Source: Streptomyces sp. CNH099 (GTDB lineage: Bacteria > Actinomycetota > Actinomycetes > Streptomycetales > Streptomycetaceae). From it: a DNA stretch of 64,000 nt. The notes beneath the pieces were generated by a model. The model worked only from the letters and a program-made list of their open reading frames with translations. It ran no database searches and was not told the origin of the DNA. The position numbers and the translations under genes were made by a program. Of the stretch, positions 17,460 to 25,623 are shown in pieces (the stretch's first letter is position 1; every line of letters starts with the position of its first letter). The stretch is from positions 615,594 through 679,593 of the forward strand of contig KI911459.1 in NCBI GenBank assembly GCA_000514715.1, in the 5' to 3' direction.

Positions 17460-18386
17460 GTGCCGCACGCCACCGCTCGCGAACGGCGCACCCGACGGCG
17501 AGGTCTGCGGCGGCGGTTCACCGCCCGCGACCTCGCCGTCATCGGCGTGCTGCTGGGCTTCGCCATCCTGCTGGACCTGTTCGTCATCTGGGGGCCGACC
17601 GTCGCCTCCATCACCCTGTCCTTCTCCTCCTGGGACGGCCTGTCCGACCTGAACTGGGTCGGCGGCGACAACTACGACACGCTCGCCGGCGGCGACTACC
17701 CGCCGTTCTGGCCCGCGGTGCGCAACAACCTGCTGTGGATCGCCTTCCTGGGGCTGGTCGCCACCCCCTTCGGGCTGCTGCTGGCGGTGGTCATCGACCG
17801 CGGGGTGCGCTTCTCGCGCTTCTACCAGTCCACGATCTACCTGCCGGTGGTGCTCTCCCTCGCCGTCGTCGGCTTCATCGCGCAGCTGGTCTTCTCCCGC
17901 GACCAGGGCGCCCTGAACGCCATCCTGGGCAACCAGGACAACCCCACCGACTGGCTCGGCGACCGGGACCTGAACATCTGGATGGTGCTGCTCGCCGCCG
18001 GCTGGCGGCACACCGGCTACGTGATGATCCTCTATCTGGCCGGTCTGAAGGCCGTGGCGCCGGAGCTGAAGGAGGCCGCCGCCATCGACGGCGCGAACGA
18101 GCGGCAGACCTTCCTGCGCGTGGTCTTCCCCACGATGCGGCCGGTCAACGTCGTCGTCCTCGTCATCACCATCATCGAGTCGCTCCGCGCCTTCGACATC
18201 GTCTACGCCATCAACAAGGGCAGAAACGGCCTGGAGCTGCTGTCCGTGCTCGTCACCGACAACATCATCGGCGAGGCCAGCCGCATCGGCTTCGGCTCCG
18301 CCATCGCCGTGGTGCTGCTCACCGTGTCCCTGGGGTTCATCGTGACGTACCTGGTGCAGGAGATGCGCGGGGAGGAGCGCCGATGA
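17460..18386 (+). CDS. sugar ABC transporter permease (MalF-like)
   Basis: This 308-residue inner-membrane permease has about six hydrophobic segments, the first at about residues 24-48. The cytoplasmic EAA loop that docks the ATPase is seen as LKEAAAIDGANERQTFLRVV. An Arg-rich N-terminal tail precedes the first segment. GTG 17460 is 6 bases after the binding-protein stop, and the gene overlaps the second permease by ATGA, so all three are translated together. Confidence 0.92.
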   Translation: MPHATARERRTRRRGLRRRFTARDLAVIGVLLGFAILLDLFVIWGPTVASITLSFSSWDGLSDLNWVGGDNYDTLAGGDYPPFWPAVRNNLLWIAFLGLVATPFGLLLAVVIDRGVRFSRFYQSTIYLPVVLSLAVVGFIAQLVFSRDQGALNAILGNQDNPTDWLGDRDLNIWMVLLAAGWRHTGYVMILYLAGLKAVAPELKEAAAIDGANERQTFLRVVFPTMRPVNVVVLVITIIESLRAFDIVYAINKGRNGLELLSVLVTDNIIGEASRIGFGSAIAVVLLTVSLGFIVTYLVQEMRGEERR

Positions 18387-19321
18387 CCGCCGACATACCC
18401 ACCACCGCCGGGCCGCGCCCCGGCACCGCGGCGCCGGCCGGGAAGCCGGACCGGCCGGCCGCGAAGCGGCCCCGCCGGGGCCGCTTCGGCGTGCACATCT
18501 TCCTCGGCGGGGTCTCGCTCGCCTTCCTGGCCCCGCTGCTGCTCGCCGTCTACGCCTCGCTGCGCCCGTACGAGGAGACCGCCGAGCACGGCTACTTCTC
18601 CCTGCCCCGCAGCCTGTCCTTCGACTACTACCGGCAGGCGTTCTCCGACTCGGAGATGAGCAAGTACTTCATCAACTCGATCATCATCGCCGTGCCCGGC
18701 GTGCTGGTCGTGCTGTTCCTGGCGTCGTTCGTCGCCTTCGTGGTGGCCCGGCTGCGCATCCGCGGCGGGCTCTTCCTGCTCATCCTCTTCACCGCGGGCA
18801 ACCTGCTGCCGCAGCAGGTCATCGTCACCCCGCTGTACGTGATGTTCAACCGCATCGAGCTGCCGTACTGGATGTCGGAGTCGATGCTGCTCTACGACTC
18901 CTACTGGGCCGTCATCCTCGTCAACGTCGGCTTCCAGATGGGCTTCTGCGTCTTCGTGCTGGCGAACTTCATGCGCGCGCTGCCCAACGAGATCCTGGAG
19001 GCCGCGGTCGTCGACGGCGCGGGGGTGTGGACCCGGTACTGGCGGATCGTCCTGCCGCTGTGCCGACCGGCGCTGGCGGCCCTGGGGACGCTGCAGTTCA
19101 CCTGGATGTACAACGACTTCCTGTGGGCGCTGGTGTTCATCTCCGACGGCGACAAGCTTCCGATCACCTCGGCGCTGAACAACCTGCGCGGGCAGTTCTT
19201 CACCGACTACAACCTGCTCGCCGCGGGCTCCGTACTCGTCGCGCTGCCGACGATCGTCGTCTTCCTGCTCCTGCAGCGCCACTTCATCGCCGGGCTGACC
19301 CTCGGCTCCACGAAGGGGTGA
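18383..19321 (+). CDS. sugar ABC transporter permease (MalG-like)
   Basis: This 312-residue second CUT1 permease has six hydrophobic segments and an EAA loop (ILEAAVVDGAGVWTRYWRIV). The Pro/Ala-rich cytoplasmic tail (residues 1-35) is longer than usual. GGGGAGGAG precedes the ATG, which overlaps the previous stop. No ATP-binding gene follows, as expected for Streptomyces CUT1 systems, which share the MsiK ATPase encoded elsewhere. Confidence 0.92.
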   Translation: MTADIPTTAGPRPGTAAPAGKPDRPAAKRPRRGRFGVHIFLGGVSLAFLAPLLLAVYASLRPYEETAEHGYFSLPRSLSFDYYRQAFSDSEMSKYFINSIIIAVPGVLVVLFLASFVAFVVARLRIRGGLFLLILFTAGNLLPQQVIVTPLYVMFNRIELPYWMSESMLLYDSYWAVILVNVGFQMGFCVFVLANFMRALPNEILEAAVVDGAGVWTRYWRIVLPLCRPALAALGTLQFTWMYNDFLWALVFISDGDKLPITSALNNLRGQFFTDYNLLAAGSVLVALPTIVVFLLLQRHFIAGLTLGSTKG

Positions 19322-19692
19322 GGGCCGGGGGGAGCCGGAGCGGCCCGTCGGATGATGCCGGCGGCCCGGGGGGAGCCGTCGATCAGCCCTTCTGATCACC
19401 GGACCGGGCCGCCGGACCCCGCCCGTGCACAGCGGGCGGGTGGGTGCCAGCGTGCCCGAACCGCGGCGCGCGGTGGAGGGGCCGAACGGCCCCCGGCCCG
19501 ACCCCGGACGGCCCGGCCGGCCCGCGCGCGGCGGCGCCCGGGACCGTTCACCGCACGCATCCGGCCGCGACCCGGCGCAATCGCGCCGGGTCGCGGGGGT
19601 GCGACGTAGCCCGGCGGCCAAACTCTTCGCACGGAGTTTCCCCGGGAGCAGGTAGCGGGCAACTCTCTGGGGGCGGCTGAGAGGGGGAACAT
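19322..19692. other. 371-base non-coding interval after the ABC operon
   Basis: No supported gene. It holds a small perfect hairpin (GATCAG-CCCTT-CTGATC, 19381-19397), a strong 14-bp stem-loop (19565-19596) and the purine-rich leader of the next gene (GAGAGGGGGAAC). I see no clear promoter boxes. Confidence 0.5.
19565..19596 (+). terminator. strong stem-loop, probable terminator
   Basis: A perfect 14-bp stem (CCGCGACCCGGCGC with its complement) closes an AATC loop. It lies about 245 bases after the permease stop and 97 before the next start. It could end a long 3' UTR or attenuate the downstream gene. Confidence 0.6.
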
Positions 19693-20649
19693 GTGATCGT
19701 CTGGTTGAACGGCGCATGGGATACGGGTCTGCGCCACGTCGCGCACGAACTGGTGGAGCTGACGCCGGGGAGCGTCCTCTACGACCCGGAGCTGACGGGC
19801 GGGTATCTGCGCCGGCTGCTGCCGCAGAAGCGGCTGGAGGAGGGCGACGACGAGCAGGAGCTGCCGTCGTGGCGGCGGCTGGTGGTGGAGACGGCGGCGG
19901 CGCTGCTGGCGGAGGCGGACGGTCCGCTGGTGGTGCCGGCCGCGCTGTGGCGGCAGGAGTACCGCGACGAGATCTTCGGACGGCTGGCGTCCCGCCGCTT
20001 CGAGGTGCGGCATCTGCTGGTCTCGTTTGACGAAACGATCCTGCACACCGGCTCCTTCCCGCCCTGGCTGACCGGCGACGCCCACGTCGTCGACGCCGCC
20101 GGACTCACCCCCCGCCGGGCCGCGGAAGAGGTCGCGGCCTGCCTGCGCGCCGGGGCCGGGCACTGCGACATCGTGCAGAACTCCGAGCCCACCCGCGAGA
20201 CGCTCGCCTCCGGCGTGCTGCTGTTCGACGAGGCGGACCGGGTGCTCCTCGTCGACCCCACCTACAAGCCGGGCTGGGAGTTTCCCGGCGGCGTCGTCGA
20301 GCCGGGCGAGGCCCCCGCCCGCGGCGGCGTCCGGGAGGTGGCGGAGGAGCTGGGGCTGAGCCTGCGGCGGCCGCCCCGGCTGCTGGTGGTGGACTGGGAG
20401 CCGCCCCGCCCGCCCGAGTACGGCGGGCTGCGGCTGCTCTACGACGGCGGCCGGCTGCGCCCCGCCGAGGCGGCCGGCGTCCTGCTGCCCGGGCCCGAGC
20501 TGCGCGCCTGGCGGTTCGTCACGGAGGACGAGGCGGGCGGGCTGCTTCCGGCGGTGCGGTTCAGCCGGCTGCGCTGGGCGCTGCGGGCCCGCCGCCGCGG
20601 CGCCGCGGTCTACCTGGAGGACGGCGCGCCGGTCGCCGACGGCCCGTAG
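19693..20649 (+). CDS. TmrB-like degenerate P-loop domain fused to a Nudix hydrolase
   Basis: This 318-residue two-domain protein begins MIVWLNGAWDTG and keeps the layout of TmrB-like P-loop ATP-binding proteins: an early hydrophobic strand, a VLYDPELTGGYLRRLLP segment, PSWRRLVVE and VVPAALWRQEY. The Walker A lysine is missing, because GAWDTGLRHVAHEL replaces a GxxGxGKTT loop. Residues from about 170 form a Nudix domain with a complete Nudix box (Gly200, Glu206, Arg214-Glu215, Glu218-Glu219, Gly221), so pyrophosphohydrolase activity is likely. An ATG at 19691 would run straight into TGA, so GTG 19693 is the start; AGGGGG precedes it. The substrate is unknown. Confidence 0.8.
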   Translation: MIVWLNGAWDTGLRHVAHELVELTPGSVLYDPELTGGYLRRLLPQKRLEEGDDEQELPSWRRLVVETAAALLAEADGPLVVPAALWRQEYRDEIFGRLASRRFEVRHLLVSFDETILHTGSFPPWLTGDAHVVDAAGLTPRRAAEEVAACLRAGAGHCDIVQNSEPTRETLASGVLLFDEADRVLLVDPTYKPGWEFPGGVVEPGEAPARGGVREVAEELGLSLRRPPRLLVVDWEPPRPPEYGGLRLLYDGGRLRPAEAAGVLLPGPELRAWRFVTEDEAGGLLPAVRFSRLRWALRARRRGAAVYLEDGAPVADGP

Positions 20650-20789
20650 CGGGGGGCGCGGCAACCCTATTGGCCCTGCTGTTGCCCCATTCAGCAGTTT
20701 CTGAGTGCGTGTCACCGCCCGGGTCTGCATAGCGTCGCTGCTAGCGGCGGCCCACGTCGTCGCGTCCCCCACTTCAGGAGTCACGACCG

Positions 20790-21446
20790 ATGCGGATCAT
20801 ATCCACGGCGCTGGCCGCCGCGGCCGTCGGCGCCCTCGCCGCCGGCCTCACGGCCACGGTGGCTACGGCGCAGGACAACGGCAACAACGACAGCAACATC
20901 ACCTCCTTCGGATTCAGCGTCACTCCCAAGACCGTCAAACCGGGCGGCAAGGTCGATCTGACCGTGACGGAGTGCGACAAGGAGGCCACGGCCTCGTCGG
21001 CGGTCTTCGACAAGACGACCCTCGGCATGGGCGGCGGCACCCAGAGCGCGCAGGTGAAGGTCGACTGGGACGCCAAACCGGGCGCCGAGTACGACGTGAC
21101 CTTCAGCTGCGGCGGCGAGTCCGGCACGGCACCGCTGAAGATCGCCGCAGCCGGCGGCGGCGACGGCGGATCGGAGGTGGGCGCCACGTCCCGGCCGCGG
21201 CCGCAGCCGGACGAGGCGGCGGCCCGGCCCGCCGAGCCCGGCCGGGCCGGCAAGGAGGCCGTCCGGCCGGCGCGGCCCGCCGCACCGGCGCAGCCGGCCA
21301 AGCCCACCCGGCCGGCCCGCGGCGGGCTGGGCGGCTCGCAGGACGGCAACACGGCGATGCTCGCCGGCGGCGCCGGGCTGACGGCCGCCGGCGCCTTCGG
21401 CGGGGTCCTGCTCCTGCGGCGCCGGGAGGCGCCCGGGCGCGGCTGA
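20790..21446 (+). CDS. secreted cell-surface protein with C-terminal membrane anchor
   Basis: This 218-residue exported protein has a signal peptide (residues 1-27, cut near ATAQD), a small beta-rich domain with two Cys (TVTECDKEA and VTFSCGGESG, likely a disulfide) and a Pro/Ala/Arg linker. It ends with a hydrophobic segment and RRR tail (AMLAGGAGLTAAGAFGGVLLLRRR). That C-terminal layout is sortase-like but has no LPXTG; the nearest residues are GGLGGSQDGN. The class F sortase gene follows after 157 bases. CAGGAG lies about 9 bases upstream of the ATG. It may be the partner or substrate of that sortase. Confidence 0.75.
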   Translation: MRIISTALAAAAVGALAAGLTATVATAQDNGNNDSNITSFGFSVTPKTVKPGGKVDLTVTECDKEATASSAVFDKTTLGMGGGTQSAQVKVDWDAKPGAEYDVTFSCGGESGTAPLKIAAAGGGDGGSEVGATSRPRPQPDEAAARPAEPGRAGKEAVRPARPAAPAQPAKPTRPARGGLGGSQDGNTAMLAGGAGLTAAGAFGGVLLLRRREAPGRG

Positions 21447-21603
21447 CCCGCGGCGCAGGCACCGGTCCGCATCGCACGCGGCGCCCCGCGGCCCCCGGGC
21501 CGCGGGGCGCACGTCGCAGACCGGCCCCGCCCGGCATACGGCTCCCCGCACAGTCCCCAGGCACTGCTCCCCGCGCGGCTCACTGCGCAGAACGGTCCGC
21601 ACC

Positions 21604-22410
21604 ATGCACGAGCACCGCACCACCGACCCGTACGCCACGATGCCCTACGGCATGACCCCCCACGGCACGCCGCCCCACGACACGACCGGGTACGGGGCCG
21701 CACCGCGCGGCACCGCGGCCCCGGCGGGGCCGTTCGGCCCGCCGCCGGACCCCGGCGGCGACGGCACGGGCGGCGGGAGCGCGGCCGGCGCGCTGCGCAA
21801 CCGGTTCGCCGCCGGCGTCGTCATCTGCGTGCTGCTCCTCGGCATCGGCATGATCCACACCGCGCTCACCGGCGGCTTCGGCCCGCCCCAGCCCTCGGCC
21901 GAGGCCGCGGCGGCCGACGGCGGCCCGCCCGCGCACCCGCCGCTGCCGACGTCGCCGCCCACCGTGATCCGCATCCCCGGCATCGGCGTCGACGCGCCGC
22001 TGACCGACGTCGGGCTGGACTCCGACGGCTGGCTCGCGGCCCCGCCCGCGGGCGTGCGCAACCTCGCCGGCTGGTACCGGGACGCCGCCACCCCCGGCGC
22101 CGCGGGCACCGCCGTGGTGACCGGGCACGTCGACGACGCGGCCGGGCCCGCCGTCTTCTACCGCCTCGGCGGACTGGAGCGCGGCGAGGTGGTCAAGGTG
22201 GACCGCAAGGACGGCCGCACGGCGGTGTTCACCGTCTACGCCGTCGAGGTCTTCGACGCCGACGACTTCCCCGACGAGCGCGTCTACGGCGACACCGACC
22301 GCGCCGAGCTGCGCGTGCTCACCTGCGGCGGCGACTACCGCGACGACGGGGCCGACCCCGGCTACGAGGGCAACGTCGTCGTCTTCGCCCGGCTCACGGA
22401 CGTCGTCTGA
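21604..22410 (+). CDS. class F sortase
   Basis: This 268-residue sortase has a Pro/Gly/Thr-rich N-terminal cytoplasmic tail, one membrane segment (about 76-96, AGVVICVLLLGIGMI) and an extracellular sortase barrel. The catalytic residues are visible: His175 in TGHVD, Cys241 in LRVLTCGG and Arg263 near the end. Class F sortases of actinobacteria join surface proteins to the wall or act as housekeeping sortases of uncertain specificity. There is no good ribosome site before ATG 21604. The preceding surface-protein gene makes a natural pair, although it lacks LPXTG. Confidence 0.9.
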   Translation: MHEHRTTDPYATMPYGMTPHGTPPHDTTGYGAAPRGTAAPAGPFGPPPDPGGDGTGGGSAAGALRNRFAAGVVICVLLLGIGMIHTALTGGFGPPQPSAEAAAADGGPPAHPPLPTSPPTVIRIPGIGVDAPLTDVGLDSDGWLAAPPAGVRNLAGWYRDAATPGAAGTAVVTGHVDDAAGPAVFYRLGGLERGEVVKVDRKDGRTAVFTVYAVEVFDADDFPDERVYGDTDRAELRVLTCGGDYRDDGADPGYEGNVVVFARLTDVV

Positions 22411-22451
22411 CGGCCCGGGCCCCCGGCCGTTCCGTCCTTCCGCCGCCCCGC

Positions 22452-22469
22452 CGCCCCGCCGGCGGGGCG
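22452..22469. terminator. short bidirectional GC hairpin
   Basis: CGCCCCGCC is directly followed by its complement GGCGGGGCG between the convergent sortase and dipeptidase genes. Confidence 0.5.
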
Positions 22470-22478
22470 CCCGCGGGC

Positions 22479-23849
22479 TCAGCCGGCGTGCCCCTCCGCG
22501 TACCCGCGCAGGAACAGCGCCTCCGCGAACGACAGCCGCTCCAGTTCCTGCGGCGACACGCTCTCGTTCACCGCGTGGATCTGCGCCGCGGGCTCGGAGA
22601 GCCCGATCAGCAGGATCTCCGCCCGCGGGTACAGCCCGGCGAGGGTGTTGCACAGCGGGATCGTGCCGCCCTGCCCCGCCACCTGCATCTCCTCGCCCGG
22701 GTACGCCGCGCGCATCGCCTCCGCCATCGCGCGGTACGCGGGGCTGGTGACGTCGGCGCGGAACGGCTGGCCGTCGCCGTACGGCTCGGTGGTCACCCGC
22801 GCGCCCCACGGCGCGTGCGACTCGAAGTGCGCGGTCAGCCGCTCCGTCGCCTCGTCCGCGTCGTGGCCCGGCGGCAGCCGCAGGCTCACCAGGGCCGCGG
22901 CGGAGGCCTGCACCGACGGCGTGGCCTCGGCCACCGACGGGACGTCCATGCCGATCACCGTGACCGCCGGCCCCGCCCACACGCGGTCCGCCACGCTGCC
23001 CGCGCCGATCAGCTCCACTCCGTCCAGCACCTTCGCGTCCCGGCGGAAGTCCTCCTCCGGGTACGCCAGACCGTCCCACCGGGAGCCGGCCGCCAGGCCG
23101 TCCACCGTGGTCGAGCCGTCGGGGCCGCGCAGCGAGTCGAGGATCCGGATGAGCGCGGCGAGGGCGTCCGGGGCGGCGCCGCCGAACTGGCCCGAGTGCA
23201 GGTTCCCCGCCAGCGTGTCCACCTGCACCCGCAGCATCGTCATGCCGCGCAGCGTGGCCGTGACCGTGGGCAGCCCGGCGCGGAAGTTGCCCACGTCCCC
23301 GATCACGACCGCGTCGGCGGCCAGCAGCTCCGGGTGCTGCTCGGCGTACCGCTGCAGGCCGCCGGTGCCCTGCTCCTCCGAGCCCTCCACGACGACCTTC
23401 ACCGAGACCGGCACGCCGCCGTGCTCGCGCAGCGCGCGCAGCGCGGTCAGGTGCATCAGGATGCCGCCCTTGCAGTCCGCGGCGCCCCGCCCGTACCAGC
23501 GGCCGTCGCGCTCGGTCAGCTCGAACGGCGGGCTGAGCCACGCCGACTCGTCGAGCGGCGGCTGGACGTCGTAGTGGGCGTAGAGCAGCACCGTGGGGGC
23601 GCCCGCCGGGCCGGGCAGGAACCCGTACACCGAGCGCGTCCCGTCCGGGGTGTCGAGCAGCCGCACGTCCGTGAAGCCCTCGGCGGTCAGCGCGTCCTTG
23701 ACCCAGCCGGCGGCGGCGTCGGACTCCGACGCCGGGAAGCGCTCCGGGTCGATGAGGGCGACCGAGCGGAAGGAGACCAGCTCGGCCAGCTCGGTACGGG
23801 CGCGCGGCAGCAGGCCGGCGACGGTGCCGGCGAGCCGTTCGGTGTCCAT
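22479..23849 (-). CDS. M20-family metallodipeptidase
   Basis: This 456-residue cytoplasmic zinc peptidase is of the M20/CNDP-dipeptidase type. Metal ligands are in YAHYDVQP, GRGAADCKGG and EGSEEQGTG (the general-base Glu and bridging residues). The dimerisation-domain His region is LAGNLHSGQFGG, and the final His ligand is in QIHAVNESV. It probably hydrolyses dipeptides or N-acyl amino acids. The start MDTERLAG is at ATG 23849, preceded by GAGGAGCG on its own strand. It is convergent with the sortase and divergent from the flavoprotein gene. Confidence 0.92.
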   Translation of the reverse strand: MDTERLAGTVAGLLPRARTELAELVSFRSVALIDPERFPASESDAAAGWVKDALTAEGFTDVRLLDTPDGTRSVYGFLPGPAGAPTVLLYAHYDVQPPLDESAWLSPPFELTERDGRWYGRGAADCKGGILMHLTALRALREHGGVPVSVKVVVEGSEEQGTGGLQRYAEQHPELLAADAVVIGDVGNFRAGLPTVTATLRGMTMLRVQVDTLAGNLHSGQFGGAAPDALAALIRILDSLRGPDGSTTVDGLAAGSRWDGLAYPEEDFRRDAKVLDGVELIGAGSVADRVWAGPAVTVIGMDVPSVAEATPSVQASAAALVSLRLPPGHDADEATERLTAHFESHAPWGARVTTEPYGDGQPFRADVTSPAYRAMAEAMRAAYPGEEMQVAGQGGTIPLCNTLAGLYPRAEILLIGLSEPAAQIHAVNESVSPQELERLSFAEALFLRGYAEGHAG

Positions 23850-24004
23850 GGGAACGCTCCTCGGGCGAACTGCGTTGTGTCCTGCGGTGTCGGGTCCCGG
23901 AATCGGGGCGGGCGGTGACGATCATCGCACAGGGGTGCGTCGTTCTAGGATGCGGCAGGTGGCGGCCCCGTGTGGGCGGCCGGAAACAGGAGCAGAGAGC
24001 CAAC

Positions 24005-25378
24005 GTGACCAGCGAGAACGAGGCGGACAACGCGGCGGGCGAGGCGGCTGACGGCCGCTCGCCCGGCGGTACGCACGACAGCGCGCACGACGGTGCGCGG
24101 GACGGGACCCGTCCCGCGGCACGGGACGGCGTACCGGACGCGGCTCCGGCCGGCGCGCCCGGCGCCGAGGTCCGCGGGGACCCGGGGGTCTGGGACGTCG
24201 TCGTGGTCGGCGCCGGTCCGGCCGGGGCCTGCGCGGCGTACGCCGCCGCCGGTCAGGGCCGGCGCGTCCTGCTGCTGGAGCGCTCCGCACTGCCCCGCTA
24301 CAAGACCTGCGGCGGCGGCATCATCGGCCTGTCCCGCGAGGCGCTCCCCGACGGCGTCGACCTGCCGCTGCGCGACCGCGTGAACGCCGTGACGTTCACC
24401 ATGCGCGGCCGGCTCGGCCGCACCCGGCGCTCCCGCCGCACGCTGTTCGGCCTCGTCAACCGCGCCGAGCTGGACGCCCGGCTGGCCGAGGCGGCCCAGC
24501 GCGCGGGCGCGCGGCTGCGCACCGGCGTCTCCGTCGCACGCGTCGAGCAGCACGGCCCCGACGTGCCGGACCGGCGCACGGTGGCCGTGCACCTGGCGGA
24601 CGGTGAGAAGGTGCTGGCCCGCGCGGTGGTCGGCGCGGACGGCAGCGCGGGGCGGACCGGCGGGCACGTCGGGGTGGAGCTGGAGCAGGTGGACCTGGGC
24701 CTGGAGGCGGAGATCCCGGTGCCGCCGGAGGTCGCCGACGACTGGCGCGGCCGGGTGCTGATCGACTGGGGCCCGCTGCCCGGGAGTTACGGGTGGGTCT
24801 TCCCCAAGGGCGACACCCTGACCGTCGGCGTGATCTCCGCCCGCGGCGACGGCGCCGCGACCAAGCGGTACCTGGAGGACTTCACCGCCCGGCTGGGCCT
24901 GGCGGGCTTCGAGCCGAGCCTGTCGTCCGGGCACCTCACCCGCTGCCGCGCCCACAACTCGCCGCTGTCCCGCGGCCGGGTCGTGGTCTGCGGCGACGCC
25001 GCCGGGCTGCTGGAGCCGTGGACCCGCGAGGGCATCTCGTACGCGCTGCGCTCCGGCCGGCTCGCGGGGGAGTGGGCGGTGCGGATCGCGGAGGCGCAGG
25101 ACGCCGTGGACGCGCGGCGCCAGGCGCTCAACTACGCCTTCGCCGTCAAGGCCGGCCTCGGCGTCGAGATGGCCGTCGGGCGCCGCATGCTGGCGGCCTT
25201 CGAGCAGCACCCCGCGGTGTTCCACGCGGCACTGACCGGGTTCCGGCCGGCGTGGCACATGTTCACGAGGATCACGCAGGGGTCGACGACGCTCGGCGAG
25301 ATCGTACGCACCCACCCGGTGGCGCACCGGGCGCTGTCGCTGCTCGACCGGAAGGGCGCGCCCAACGGGTCTCGGTGA
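24005..25378 (+). CDS. geranylgeranyl reductase family flavoprotein
   Basis: This 457-residue FAD-dependent reductase has a GGR-type Rossmann fold: dinucleotide motif VVGAGPAGACAAYAAA, the family motif PRYKTCGGGIIG and the second FAD site VVVCGDAAGLLEPWTREGI. Such enzymes saturate isoprenoid chains, for example of menaquinone or lipids. Residues 1-60 are a low-complexity Asp/Gly/Arg/Ala-rich extension (HDSAHDGARDGTR) not expected in the family. GTG 24005 is chosen for the nearby GGAGCAGAGAG. A TAGGAT box (23946-23951) may be its -10. Confidence 0.88.
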   Translation: MTSENEADNAAGEAADGRSPGGTHDSAHDGARDGTRPAARDGVPDAAPAGAPGAEVRGDPGVWDVVVVGAGPAGACAAYAAAGQGRRVLLLERSALPRYKTCGGGIIGLSREALPDGVDLPLRDRVNAVTFTMRGRLGRTRRSRRTLFGLVNRAELDARLAEAAQRAGARLRTGVSVARVEQHGPDVPDRRTVAVHLADGEKVLARAVVGADGSAGRTGGHVGVELEQVDLGLEAEIPVPPEVADDWRGRVLIDWGPLPGSYGWVFPKGDTLTVGVISARGDGAATKRYLEDFTARLGLAGFEPSLSSGHLTRCRAHNSPLSRGRVVVCGDAAGLLEPWTREGISYALRSGRLAGEWAVRIAEAQDAVDARRQALNYAFAVKAGLGVEMAVGRRMLAAFEQHPAVFHAALTGFRPAWHMFTRITQGSTTLGEIVRTHPVAHRALSLLDRKGAPNGSR

Positions 25379-25610
25379 GGCGGAGGACCGGGTGGCCGGG
25401 GGCGGCGGCGGGCAGCTCCTCGCCGGAGGAGCCGGCCGTCACGCCCTGGACGTACCGGTTGACCGGGCCGCCGCGGACCTGGACCCGGGGCATCGGCCTC
25501 CGCGCCCCCGCCGCCTGCAACCACCGGCCCCACGCGCGCTGAGCAGGTACTCCACCGGGAGTACGCCGGGTGTCCGCCCACGGCTGACGCCCGCGGGCAC
25601 CGCCGCCGGT

Positions 25611-25616
25611 TAGCGT
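25611..25616 (+). promoter_or_regulatory. -10 box of a probable leaderless promoter
   Basis: TAGCGT lies 7 bases before ATG 25624 of the histidine kinase, with no Shine-Dalgarno sequence between. Confidence 0.5.
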
Positions 25617-25623
25617 TTCAGCC

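Noticed and set aside
19672..19690. CTGAGAGG before the Nudix gene resembles the THI box of a TPP riboswitch
   Set aside because: The other conserved riboswitch parts (GAACCTGAT, the second helix) are missing, and the Nudix gene has no link to thiamine.
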